Positions 28,275-35,418 of a stretch of 64,000 nucleotides of DNA are shown here, one piece after another. Location of the stretch: assembly GCA_022448005.1 (NCBI GenBank), contig JAKUTK010000011.1, positions 42,557 through 106,556 on the forward strand. The letters are read 5' to 3'. A model generated the notes under the pieces. That model was given only the letters and a program-made list of their open reading frames with translations. It made no database searches and was not told the origin of the DNA. A program made the position numbers and the translations under genes. The stretch's first letter is position 1; each line of letters opens with the position of its first letter. Source of the DNA: Pseudomonas sp. Lineage in GTDB: Bacteria; Pseudomonadota; Gammaproteobacteria; Pseudomonadales; Pseudomonadaceae.

Positions 28275-28290
28275 GTGAAAAAAACGTCAA
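28275..28290 (-). promoter_or_regulatory. ColR-type binding site upstream of the methyltransferase-inaA-dgkA genes
   Basis: On the minus strand the site reads TTGACGTTTTTTTCAC. As I recall it, the P. putida ColR consensus is YYNASNNYTTTTTSAC, and this matches at every position. It overlaps the colS stop codon and lies 61 bases upstream of the methyltransferase start. The 17-mer GATGTGAAAAAAACGTC here recurs exactly at 30318-30334. Confidence 0.75.
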
Positions 28291-29564
28291 ACAGCGCCGT
28301 CATGAAAGCGCACCTGAAAGCAGCTGCCCTGCGGTTGCCGCGGCACCACACCTACCTGCCAGCCCTGGTGCGCGCAGATCCGTTTGACCAGCGACAGTCC
28401 CAGCCCCAGCCCTTCGCCGCGCCCCTCGGCGCCGCGCACGAACGGCTGGAACATGCGCTCCTGCTCCGCCAGGGGAATGCCCACGCCGCTGTCCTCGACG
28501 CGAAAGCCACCTTCGTCGAGGACCAGCCGCACCGTGCCACGGTCGGTGTAGTGCAGCGCGTTGCGCAGCAGGTTGGACATCACCGTGCCGAGCAGGGTGT
28601 GGTTGTAGACGCCCCGGTCCTCGCCCTGCTCCAGCAGCTCGAAGGCCAGGCCCTTCTCCGCCAGCAACGGTGCCCAGCGCTCGATCTGCTCGGTCGCCAC
28701 GCTCCGCAAGCTGGCGTCGCCCGCCAAGGACGTCTGTTGCGGACGTGCCCGCGCCAGCATCAGGAAGGCTTCCACCAGCTCGTGCATTTCCCGCGCGGCG
28801 CGCTGGATGCGCGCCAGGGGTCGCTGCGCGGCTGGCGGCAGCGCGGCCTGCTGCTCAAGCAGCTCGCAGGCGCCGAGCACCACCATCAGCGGCGTGCGCA
28901 GTTCGTGGCTGACATCGGCGGTGAACAGCCGCTCGCGCTCCAGGGTCTGGCGCAGTTGGCCGAGGGTGCTGTCGAACGCCGCGGCCAGGTGGCCGACCTC
29001 GTCGTCGGGATATTGCAAGGCCAGGGGCGGCGCCAGCGGGTGCAGCTGGTCGCGGTGGCGCACCTGATTGGCCAGGCGGCTGACCGGCGCCAATACCCGG
29101 TTGGCCATCAGCCGTCCCAGCGCCCAGGCACCGAGCACGCTGAGCAGAAAGCCGGCCAGCACGACGTTGAACAGCGCATCCTCGCGGGCCTCGAACTCGT
29201 GCTGTTCCTGCACCAGCACGTAGCGGTCAGCGCCGACGTTGCGCACATAGACGTAGTAGGCGTCATCACCGCCAACCAGCTCGGTGAACCCCTCGCCGAG
29301 CACGGCGAATGCCTCCGGCATCGGGTGCTCGGGAAGATGCGAGCCGAAGAAGTGGGTGCTGGTATCCAGCTGCGGTGTCCGTCCGTTTGGCAGGTCCTCG
29401 TTGAGCACGATGTCCAGGTCGCGACTCAGCTCCTCGGTGACCAGCTGCTCTTCGATGAAGTGCACCACGCCGACGATGCCGAGGGCGAACGTACCGCTCA
29501 CCACCAGCGTCATCAGCGTGAAGGCGATGACGATCCGCCGCGCCAGCGGCTGCTTAGCGAGCAT
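28287..29564 (-). CDS. colS: ColS, sensor histidine kinase for metal/envelope stress
   Basis: Inner-membrane histidine kinase, 425 residues. It has a membrane helix at about 10-34, a short periplasmic domain to about 132, a second helix at about 133-152, a HAMP region, the phosphoacceptor His220 in ADVSHELRTP and a C-terminal ATPase with NLLRNALHYTD, DSGVGIP and GLGLGLSLVKRI. P. putida ColS senses excess zinc or iron through Glu38 and a periplasmic ExxE motif; here Glu38 and E125-A-R-E128 are present. The start at 29564 overlaps the colR stop by 11 bases. The identification rests on sequence, motif and synteny. Confidence 0.92.
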   Translation of the reverse strand: MLAKQPLARRIVIAFTLMTLVVSGTFALGIVGVVHFIEEQLVTEELSRDLDIVLNEDLPNGRTPQLDTSTHFFGSHLPEHPMPEAFAVLGEGFTELVGGDDAYYVYVRNVGADRYVLVQEQHEFEAREDALFNVVLAGFLLSVLGAWALGRLMANRVLAPVSRLANQVRHRDQLHPLAPPLALQYPDDEVGHLAAAFDSTLGQLRQTLERERLFTADVSHELRTPLMVVLGACELLEQQAALPPAAQRPLARIQRAAREMHELVEAFLMLARARPQQTSLAGDASLRSVATEQIERWAPLLAEKGLAFELLEQGEDRGVYNHTLLGTVMSNLLRNALHYTDRGTVRLVLDEGGFRVEDSGVGIPLAEQERMFQPFVRGAEGRGEGLGLGLSLVKRICAHQGWQVGVVPRQPQGSCFQVRFHDGAV

Positions 29565-30237
29565 TGCAGTCCTCCGCCAGGCGAAAGCCGAGGCCGTGCA
29601 CGGTATGCAGCAGCGGCTTGGCAAAGGGCTTGTCGAGCACCTGGCGCAGCTGGTGGATATGGCTGCGCAGAGCGTCACTGTCCGGCACGTGATCGCCCCA
29701 GACGGCTTCCTCCAGCGCTTCGCGCCGCACCACCGCCGGGCTGCGCTGCATAAGGATCGCCAGCAGCTTGTGGCCGATAGGGTTGAGCCGAATCGGCTGG
29801 CCGCCACGGCTGGCTTCCAGGGTATCCAGGTCATAGCAGAGATCGGCCACCTGCAGCTGCCGGCGACGCGATCCCTGGCAGCGACGCAGGATCGCCTCGA
29901 TACGGGCAACCAGCTCGGACAGCGCGAAGGGCTTGATCAGATAGTCGTCGGCACCGGCCTGCAGCCCCTTGATGCGGTCAGGCAGCGCATCGCGGGCGGT
30001 GAGCATGATGATCGGCGTATCGCGCCCGGCATCGTCGCGCAGGCGCTTGCACACCTGCAGCCCGTCGATGCCCGGCAGCATCAGGTCCAGCACGATCAGG
30101 TCGTAGCCCTGGGTGGCGGCCAGGTGCAGACCGCTGAGGCCATCCTGCGCGCAGTCGACCACGTAGCCCTTGAGCTCGAGGTAGTCCAGCACGTTGGCGA
30201 GAATGTCACGGTTGTCTTCGATGACCAGGATGCGCAT
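29554..30237 (-). CDS. colR: ColR, OmpR-family response regulator
   Basis: 227-residue response regulator. The receiver domain starts MRILVIEDNRDILANVLDYL, with the phosphoacceptor Asp51 in VLDLMLPG, Thr in MLTARD and Lys in DYLIKPF. The OmpR-type winged helix ends in LLHTVHGLGFRLAE. The N-terminal NRDILAN wording is characteristic of pseudomonad ColR. It controls LPS and envelope genes and tolerance to Zn, Fe and phenol. It is divergent from the hemolysin-family operon, with a near-perfect ColR-type site in the 192-base spacer that could serve autoregulation or that operon. Confidence 0.93.
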   Translation of the reverse strand: MRILVIEDNRDILANVLDYLELKGYVVDCAQDGLSGLHLAATQGYDLIVLDLMLPGIDGLQVCKRLRDDAGRDTPIIMLTARDALPDRIKGLQAGADDYLIKPFALSELVARIEAILRRCQGSRRRQLQVADLCYDLDTLEASRGGQPIRLNPIGHKLLAILMQRSPAVVRREALEEAVWGDHVPDSDALRSHIHQLRQVLDKPFAKPLLHTVHGLGFRLAEDCNAR

Positions 30238-30320
30238 CGCTGGGGTACTCGCTAGAAGTTTCGGAACGGCAGACGCTGCTTATTACGCCTGCGCGCGGCG
30301 CAGAACATAGCCGAGACGAT

Positions 30321-30336
30321 GTGAAAAAAACGTCGC
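30321..30336 (-). promoter_or_regulatory. Second ColR-type site in the colR / hemolysin-operon spacer
   Basis: On the minus strand GCGACGTTTTTTTCAC, one mismatch from the recalled ColR consensus and identical over 17 bases (30318-30334) to the site at 28272-28288. It lies 84 bases upstream of colR and 94 bases upstream of the divergent start at 30430, so it can act on either side. Confidence 0.65.
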
Positions 30337-30366
30337 CTCGCCAGCCCCGCATTTAGCCCTGCGCGG

Positions 30367-30383
30367 CTTAAGACTGCCTTAAG
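30367..30383 (+). promoter_or_regulatory. Perfect PmrA/QseB-type box CTTAAG-N5-CTTAAG
   Basis: CTTAAG at 30367-30372 and again at 30378-30383, separated by ACTGC: a direct repeat with 11-base period, as bound by PmrA/BasR and QseB response regulators. It ends 46 bases before the start codon of the hemolysin-family gene. The likely binder is the response regulator encoded at 34759-35418 downstream in the same gene set. Confidence 0.78.
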
Positions 30384-30429
30384 TTTGCGCCCCAACAATC
30401 CGGCCCAGGCTTCTAACCGAGGTTCCCCG

Positions 30430-31119
30430 ATGGAACTGCCCTGGGTCGATCACACCGATGTACTGGCACGCATTGGCCGCGAGCCTTCGCTCTGCCTGCA
30501 ACTGGCGCAGGCCGATGCAGGCGAGCGGCGTACAGCGCTGGAAGACTTCATCCGCCAGCGTTTCGCCGAGCACTATCAGGCGCAGGTGCGTCATTTCATG
30601 CCCTGCCTGCTCGGCCTGCATGGCGACAATGGCGAGGTGCAGGGCGCGGTCGGCCTGCGCAGCGCCCGGCGCCGGCCGCTGTTTCTCGAACGCTATCTGG
30701 ACGAGCCCATCGAGCAGGCCGTGAAGAAGCGCCATGGGCGTACGGTGCCGCGCGAGGAGATCGTCGAGGTCGGCAACCTGGCTGCGTTCGGCAATGCCTC
30801 GGCGCGCCTGCTGATCGTTGCGCTGACCGATCTGCTGGTCGCCCAGGGATTTCGCTGGGTGGTGTTCACCGGCACGCCGGCACTGCTCAACAGCTTCCAG
30901 CGCATGGCGCTCGACCCGCTGGCGCTGGGCCTGGCCGATCCGGCGCGGATGGGCGAGGAGCTGGCCGACTGGGGCAGCTACTACGCCTGCCGCCCGCAGC
31001 TGATGGCCGGCGAGATCCTGCCCGGCCACCAGCGCCTGCTGCAGCTCGGCCTCTATGCGCGGCTCGGCTATCAGCCGCTGTTCGACACCACGGAGGCGCC
31101 CCATGCAGCCTGCAGCTGA
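30430..31119 (+). CDS. Thermostable-hemolysin-family protein (GNAT-like fold, putative acyltransferase)
   Basis: 229-residue protein of the family named after Vibrio thermostable hemolysin (delta-VPH). Landmarks are FIRQRFAEHYQAQVRHFMPC near residues 37-56, the VEVGNLAAFGNASARLLIVALTD block and GFRWVVFTGTPALLNSFQRM. This layout resembles acyl-homoserine-lactone synthases and other GNAT enzymes rather than a pore-former, and there is no signal peptide, so the haemolysin name may mislead. The start ATG at 30430 has GAGG upstream. It is the first gene of a tight operon, overlapping the fused ligase by 17 bases. The enzymatic role is inference. Confidence 0.82.
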   Translation: MELPWVDHTDVLARIGREPSLCLQLAQADAGERRTALEDFIRQRFAEHYQAQVRHFMPCLLGLHGDNGEVQGAVGLRSARRRPLFLERYLDEPIEQAVKKRHGRTVPREEIVEVGNLAAFGNASARLLIVALTDLLVAQGFRWVVFTGTPALLNSFQRMALDPLALGLADPARMGEELADWGSYYACRPQLMAGEILPGHQRLLQLGLYARLGYQPLFDTTEAPHAACS

Positions 31120-33238
31120 ACGCTTCTGGACGACACTCGACCAGCACGCCGGCATCGCGCTGAGCGAAGGGCCGCGCCAACTGAGCTACGCCGAACTGCG
31201 CCATGAAGTGGCCGCGCGCACCAGCCATCTGCAACAGCTCGGCGTGCAGCGCGTCGCCCTGGCGCTGGATAACGGTCTGGAATGGGCATTGTGGGATCTG
31301 GCCCTGCTGCGCGCCGGGCTGGTCTGCGTGCCGCTGCCGGGATTCTTTTCCCCGGCGCAGCAGGAGCACGTGCTGCAGCACGCCGGCATCGACTGCCTGA
31401 TCGGTGCCATCAGCCCACTCAGCGAACGCTGCGGCTTCCGCCAGACCGCCAACGGCCTGCTGCAGCGCCAGCCGGATGCTGTCACGCCGGTGCCCGACGG
31501 CACCCTGAAGATCACCTACACCTCCGGCACCACTGGCCAGCCCAAGGGCGTCTGCCTGGATGCCGAAACGCAGCTGGCGGTGGCCGAGAGCCTGCGGCAG
31601 GCCAGCCTGCCGTGCGACGTGCGACAGCACCTGTGCGTGCTGCCGCTGGCGACGCTGCTGGAGAACATCGCCGGGCTCTATGCGCCGCTGCTGGCGGGCG
31701 CGCGGGTCGAACTGCGGCCGCTGGCCGAGATCGGCTTCAGCGGCGCGGCGGGCTTCGAGCTGCCGCGCCTGCTCGCCACGCTGAACGCGAGCCAGCCGCA
31801 CAGCCTGATCCTGTTGCCTCAGCTGCTGCTGGCGCTGGTCAGCGCGGTTGAGCAAGGCGTGCCATTACCCGCATCGCTGCGCTTTATCGCGGTGGGTGGC
31901 GGTCGCGTGGCGCCGCAACTGCTGGAGCGCGCCGAACGCCTCGGGCTGCCGGTGTTCGAGGGCTACGGCTTGTCCGAATGCGCCTCGGTGGTATGCCTGA
32001 ACACACCCGAGGCGCGGCGCATCGGCACGGTCGGCCGGCCGCTGCCACACGTCGAGCTGCGCTTGGCCGACGATGGCGAGGTACTGGTGCGCGGCCCGCA
32101 CATGCTCGGCTATCTCGGCGAACCGCCGTTGACCGGCGAGTGGCTGGCCACCGGCGACCTAGGCCATTTCGAGGATGGCTTCCTGATCCTGCACGGGCGC
32201 AAGAAGCATCAGTTCGTCACCGCCTACGGACGCAACGTCAATCCCGAGTGGGTGGAGGCAGAACTGGTACAGCAGGCCTCCATCGCCCAGGCCTGGCTGC
32301 ATGGCGAGGCGCTGGCGCAGAACGTCGCGGTGCTGGTGCCGCGCCGCGCCGAACTCGGCGATGCCGAACTGCAGGCGGCGGTCGATCGGGTCAACGCCGG
32401 CCTGCCCGACTATGCCCGTGTACACCACTGGCTGCGCGCCGCCGAAGCCTTTCGCCCCGACAACGGCCTGGCCACTCCCAACGGCCGCCTGCGCCGCGAC
32501 GCCCTGTTCAGTCACTACCAACCGACCATTCACGCCCTTCTTTTCCCTGACTTCGAGGTACGCGGCATGGACTTTTTCGACCAACTGCAACACCAGACCA
32601 GCGATGCACGCGAATACCTGCTCCGCGCACCGATCATCCACGCTGCGCTGGCCGGAACCGCGACACGCGAGCAGTACATCGCTTTCCTGACTCAGGCCTA
32701 CCACCACGTCAAGCACACGGTACCGCTGCTGATGGCCTGCGGCGCACGCCTGCCGGAGCGGCTGGAATGGCTGCGCGAGGCCATCGCTGAGTACATCGAG
32801 GAAGAAATCGGCCATCAGGAATGGATCCTCAACGATATCCGCGCCTGCGGCGGCGATGCCGAAGCGGTGCGCCACGGCCAACCGGCGCTGCCCACCGAGC
32901 TGATGGTCGCCTACGTCTACGACCGCATCGCGCGGCACAACCCGGCGAGCTTCTTCGGCATGGTCAACGTGCTGGAAGGCACCAGCATCGCCCTGGCGAC
33001 CCAGGCCGCCGGCGTGCTGCAGGACAAACTTCAGCTGCCGGCCAAGGCGTTCAGCTACCTGACCTCGCATGGCAGCCTGGACCTGGAGCACATCGAATTC
33101 TTCAAGAGGCTGATGAACCGCCTCGACGACGAGGACCACAAGGCCGCCGTGGTGCACACCGCGCGCGTCGTCTACCGCCTCTACGGCGACATCTTCCGCA
33201 ACTTGACCGCGCCGGAGCACAGCCATGCAACTGCGTGA
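31103..33238 (+). CDS. Fusion: acyl-adenylate ligase + heme-oxygenase-like diiron (HDO/TenA-like) domain
   Basis: 711 residues from the ATG at 31103, six bases after GGAGG at 31092-31096. Residues 1 to about 470 are an ANL adenylation domain: P-loop TYTSGTTGQPKGV (138-150), GYGLSE (287-292), GDLGHFEDGF with Asp352 and a hinge around HGRKKHQFV. The usual catalytic A10 lysine is Arg462 (TPNGRLRR). Residues about 488-711 are an iron-containing redox-enzyme domain with His534/His535, E568-x-x-H571, Glu625 and D660-x-x-H663, the pattern of heme-oxygenase-like diiron oxidases such as UndA and CADD. The arrangement suggests activation and oxidative processing of a fatty or other carboxylic acid. The product is unknown. 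Confidence 0.85.
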   Translation: MQPAAERFWTTLDQHAGIALSEGPRQLSYAELRHEVAARTSHLQQLGVQRVALALDNGLEWALWDLALLRAGLVCVPLPGFFSPAQQEHVLQHAGIDCLIGAISPLSERCGFRQTANGLLQRQPDAVTPVPDGTLKITYTSGTTGQPKGVCLDAETQLAVAESLRQASLPCDVRQHLCVLPLATLLENIAGLYAPLLAGARVELRPLAEIGFSGAAGFELPRLLATLNASQPHSLILLPQLLLALVSAVEQGVPLPASLRFIAVGGGRVAPQLLERAERLGLPVFEGYGLSECASVVCLNTPEARRIGTVGRPLPHVELRLADDGEVLVRGPHMLGYLGEPPLTGEWLATGDLGHFEDGFLILHGRKKHQFVTAYGRNVNPEWVEAELVQQASIAQAWLHGEALAQNVAVLVPRRAELGDAELQAAVDRVNAGLPDYARVHHWLRAAEAFRPDNGLATPNGRLRRDALFSHYQPTIHALLFPDFEVRGMDFFDQLQHQTSDAREYLLRAPIIHAALAGTATREQYIAFLTQAYHHVKHTVPLLMACGARLPERLEWLREAIAEYIEEEIGHQEWILNDIRACGGDAEAVRHGQPALPTELMVAYVYDRIARHNPASFFGMVNVLEGTSIALATQAAGVLQDKLQLPAKAFSYLTSHGSLDLEHIEFFKRLMNRLDDEDHKAAVVHTARVVYRLYGDIFRNLTAPEHSHATA

Positions 33239-34061
33239 CGCGCGCATCCTGCTGACCGGCGCCAGCGGCGGCATCGGCCAGGTGCTGGTCGAGCGGCTCT
33301 GCGCGAACGGCGCACGGCTGTTACTGGTGGGACGCGACAGTCTTGCCCTGGAAGCGCTGACGCGTCGCTATCCGGGGCAGGTCAGCCTGGTCTGCGCCGA
33401 CCTCACCCAGCGCAGCGGCCGGCATACGGTGCTCGATGCCGCGCGGCGTTTCGGCGGCCTCAACTGCGTGATCAATGCCGCCGGGATCAACCAGTTCAGC
33501 CTGCTCGAACAGCAGGACGAGGATGCCATCGCCCGGCTGATCGGCGTCAACGTCACCGCCACGCTGCAGCTGACCCATCTGCTGCTGCCGCTGCTGCGCC
33601 AGCAACCGCAGGCGCTGCTGGTCAACCTGGGCTCGACCTTCGGCTCCATCGGCTACCCGGGTTTTGCCGCTTATTGCGCCAGCAAGTTCGCCCTGCGCGG
33701 CTTCTCCGAGGCGCTGCGCCGCGAGCTGGCCGACAGTCACGTCAAGGTGCTCTACATCGCGCCACGCGCCACCCGCACGGCAATGAACAGTGCCGACGTG
33801 GTGGCGATGAACGACGCGCTGAAGGTGGAGATGGACGATCCGCAAGAAGTCGCCCGACAGATCGTCCATGCCATCGCCACCGAGCGCGAAGAGCTTTACC
33901 TCGGCTGGCCGGAAAAACTCTTCGTGCGCCTCAACGGCCTCTTGCCACGGCTGGTCGACCAGGCTCTGCGCAAGCAGCTGCCGGTGATCAAGCGCTTCGC
34001 CCGTGCCGACCAGTCGCGGCCGCCCTCGTCCCAACCCACCTCTACCGGAGAACACCCATGA
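33225..34061 (+). CDS. Short-chain dehydrogenase/reductase of the hemolysin-ligase operon
   Basis: 278-residue classical SDR: cofactor motif LLTGASGGIG at the N-terminus, INAAGI (NAG-type motif), a catalytic Ser in LGSTFGSIGYPG and Y-C-A-S-K as the Tyr/Lys pair. Arg in the VGRD loop suggests NADPH preference. The C-terminal about 60 residues (LYLGWPEKLFVRLNGLLP) are hydrophobic and basic, as in membrane-associated lipid-type SDRs. It overlaps the ligase gene by 14 bases and the next gene by four. It probably reduces or oxidises an acyl-derived intermediate made by its neighbours. Confidence 0.87.
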   Translation: MQLRDARILLTGASGGIGQVLVERLCANGARLLLVGRDSLALEALTRRYPGQVSLVCADLTQRSGRHTVLDAARRFGGLNCVINAAGINQFSLLEQQDEDAIARLIGVNVTATLQLTHLLLPLLRQQPQALLVNLGSTFGSIGYPGFAAYCASKFALRGFSEALRRELADSHVKVLYIAPRATRTAMNSADVVAMNDALKVEMDDPQEVARQIVHAIATEREELYLGWPEKLFVRLNGLLPRLVDQALRKQLPVIKRFARADQSRPPSSQPTSTGEHP

Positions 34062-34708
34062 AGCGTCTGTTTGGTCTGTGCAGCGTCCTGCTAGCGTTGG
34101 CCAGTCAACCCTCCTTCGCGCTCAGCCCGGCCGGCGAGTCATCGCTGCGCCAGATCCAGACACGCTGGGCGGAGATCAACTACCAGCTGCCCGCGACACA
34201 GCGCCAGGCGGCCTTCGCCAGGCTCGCCTCGGAGGCCGAAAGCGCGGTGGCCGGCGAACCCCAGGCCGCCGAGCTGCATATCTGGCATGGCATCGTGCTC
34301 AGCACCTGGGCCGGCGCCAAGGGCGGGCTCGGCGCCCTGGGGCTGGTCAAACAGGCCAGGGCCGAACTGGAAACAGCCATCGAACTTGAGCCACAGGCGC
34401 TGGATGGCTCTGCCTACACCAGCCTCGCCAGCCTCTACTACCAGGTGCCCGGCTGGCCAATCGGCTTCGGTGACGAGGACAAGGCCGAAGCGCTGTTCAA
34501 GCAGGCGCTGGCGCTGAACCCGAACGGCATCGACCCGAATTACTTCCACGGTGATTTCCTCTTGCGCCAGAAACGCTATGACGAAGCGCGTACCGTACTG
34601 GAGAAGGCCCTTGCCGCCCCCGCCCGCCCTGGCCGCGAAACTGCCGATGCTGGCCGTCGCGACGAAGCCCAGGCGCTGCTGGCGAAGGTCAAGGAAAAGC
34701 TGGAATAA
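34058..34708 (+). CDS. Secreted/periplasmic TPR-repeat protein
   Basis: 216 residues with a clear signal peptide (MKRLFGLCSVLLALASQPSFA-L). The mature part is built of TPR-like helices, including ELETAIELEPQALDGSAYTSLASLY (cited by its ends), KAEALFKQALALNPNGID and RYDEARTVLEKALAAP. The start overlaps the SDR stop as ATGA. It is the fourth gene of the operon, and the only one predicted to be outside the cytoplasm. It may scaffold or transfer the product in the periplasm. No enzyme motif is visible. Confidence 0.83.
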   Translation: MKRLFGLCSVLLALASQPSFALSPAGESSLRQIQTRWAEINYQLPATQRQAAFARLASEAESAVAGEPQAAELHIWHGIVLSTWAGAKGGLGALGLVKQARAELETAIELEPQALDGSAYTSLASLYYQVPGWPIGFGDEDKAEALFKQALALNPNGIDPNYFHGDFLLRQKRYDEARTVLEKALAAPARPGRETADAGRRDEAQALLAKVKEKLE

Positions 34709-34758
34709 CCGCGCTCGGCAGCGTTGAATGCAGAGCACCCCAGGACGACAGGAACGAC

Positions 34759-35418
34759 ATGCGCATTCTGCTGGTGGAAGACGATCGTGCCCTCGGTGAG
34801 GGCATCCGCACCGCGCTCAAGCCCGAGGGCTACACGGTGGACTGGCTGCAGGACGGCGCCAGCGCGCTGCACGCATTGAGCCACGAGAGCTTCGAGCTGG
34901 CCATCCTCGACCTCGGCCTGCCGCGGATGGACGGGCTGGAAGTGCTCAAGCGTCTGCGCGCCAGCGCTAACCCCGTCCCGGTGCTGGTGCTCACCGCGCG
35001 CGATGCTACCAGTGACCGCATTGCCGGGCTGGACGCCGGCGCCGACGATTATCTGGTCAAGCCCTTCGATGTCGCCGAGCTCAAGGCGCGCCTGCGCGCC
35101 CTGCTCCGGCGCAGTTTCAATCGCCCGGAACCGGTGCTGGAGTACCGCGGTATCCAGCTTGACCCGGTCAACCAGCAGGTCAGTTACCAGGGCACGCCGA
35201 TCAACCTGCCGCGCAAGGAGTTCGTGCTGCTGCATGAGCTTATCGCCCAGCCCGGCCGCGTACTGACCCGTGATCGTCTGCAACAGGTGCTCTACGGCTG
35301 GGACGAGGAAGTCGAGAGCAACGCGCTGGAGGTGCACATCCACCACCTGCGCAAGAAGTTCTTTCCCGAGCTGATCCGCACCGTGCGCGGGGTCGGCTAT
35401 CTGGTAGACAAATGCTGA
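34759..35418 (+). CDS. OmpR-family response regulator, PmrA/QseB type
   Basis: 219-residue response regulator, MRILLVEDDRALGEGIRTAL at the N-terminus, phosphoacceptor Asp51 in ILDLGLPRMDG, Lys in DYLVKPFD, and a winged-helix domain with YGWDEEVESNALEVHIHHLRKK and RTVRGVGYLVD. This wording is that of the PmrA/BasR-QseB branch, which binds CTTAAG direct repeats. A perfect box of this kind lies upstream of the operon that leads into this gene (30367-30383), and a second in front of cytochrome b561 (36961-36977). It lies 50 bases after the TPR gene and overlaps the kinase gene by seven bases. Confidence 0.9.
   Translation: MRILLVEDDRALGEGIRTALKPEGYTVDWLQDGASALHALSHESFELAILDLGLPRMDGLEVLKRLRASANPVPVLVLTARDATSDRIAGLDAGADDYLVKPFDVAELKARLRALLRRSFNRPEPVLEYRGIQLDPVNQQVSYQGTPINLPRKEFVLLHELIAQPGRVLTRDRLQQVLYGWDEEVESNALEVHIHHLRKKFFPELIRTVRGVGYLVDKC

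Noticed and set aside
27513..29753. Plus-strand reading frame of 746 codons opposite the methyltransferase and colS
   Set aside because: It spans several real minus-strand genes and their junctions; His/Gln/Arg-rich composition typical of antisense GC-skew.
30430..31119. Annotation as a secreted haemolysin toxin
   Set aside because: No signal peptide or amphipathic pore-forming segment; motif layout and neighbours fit an enzyme better.
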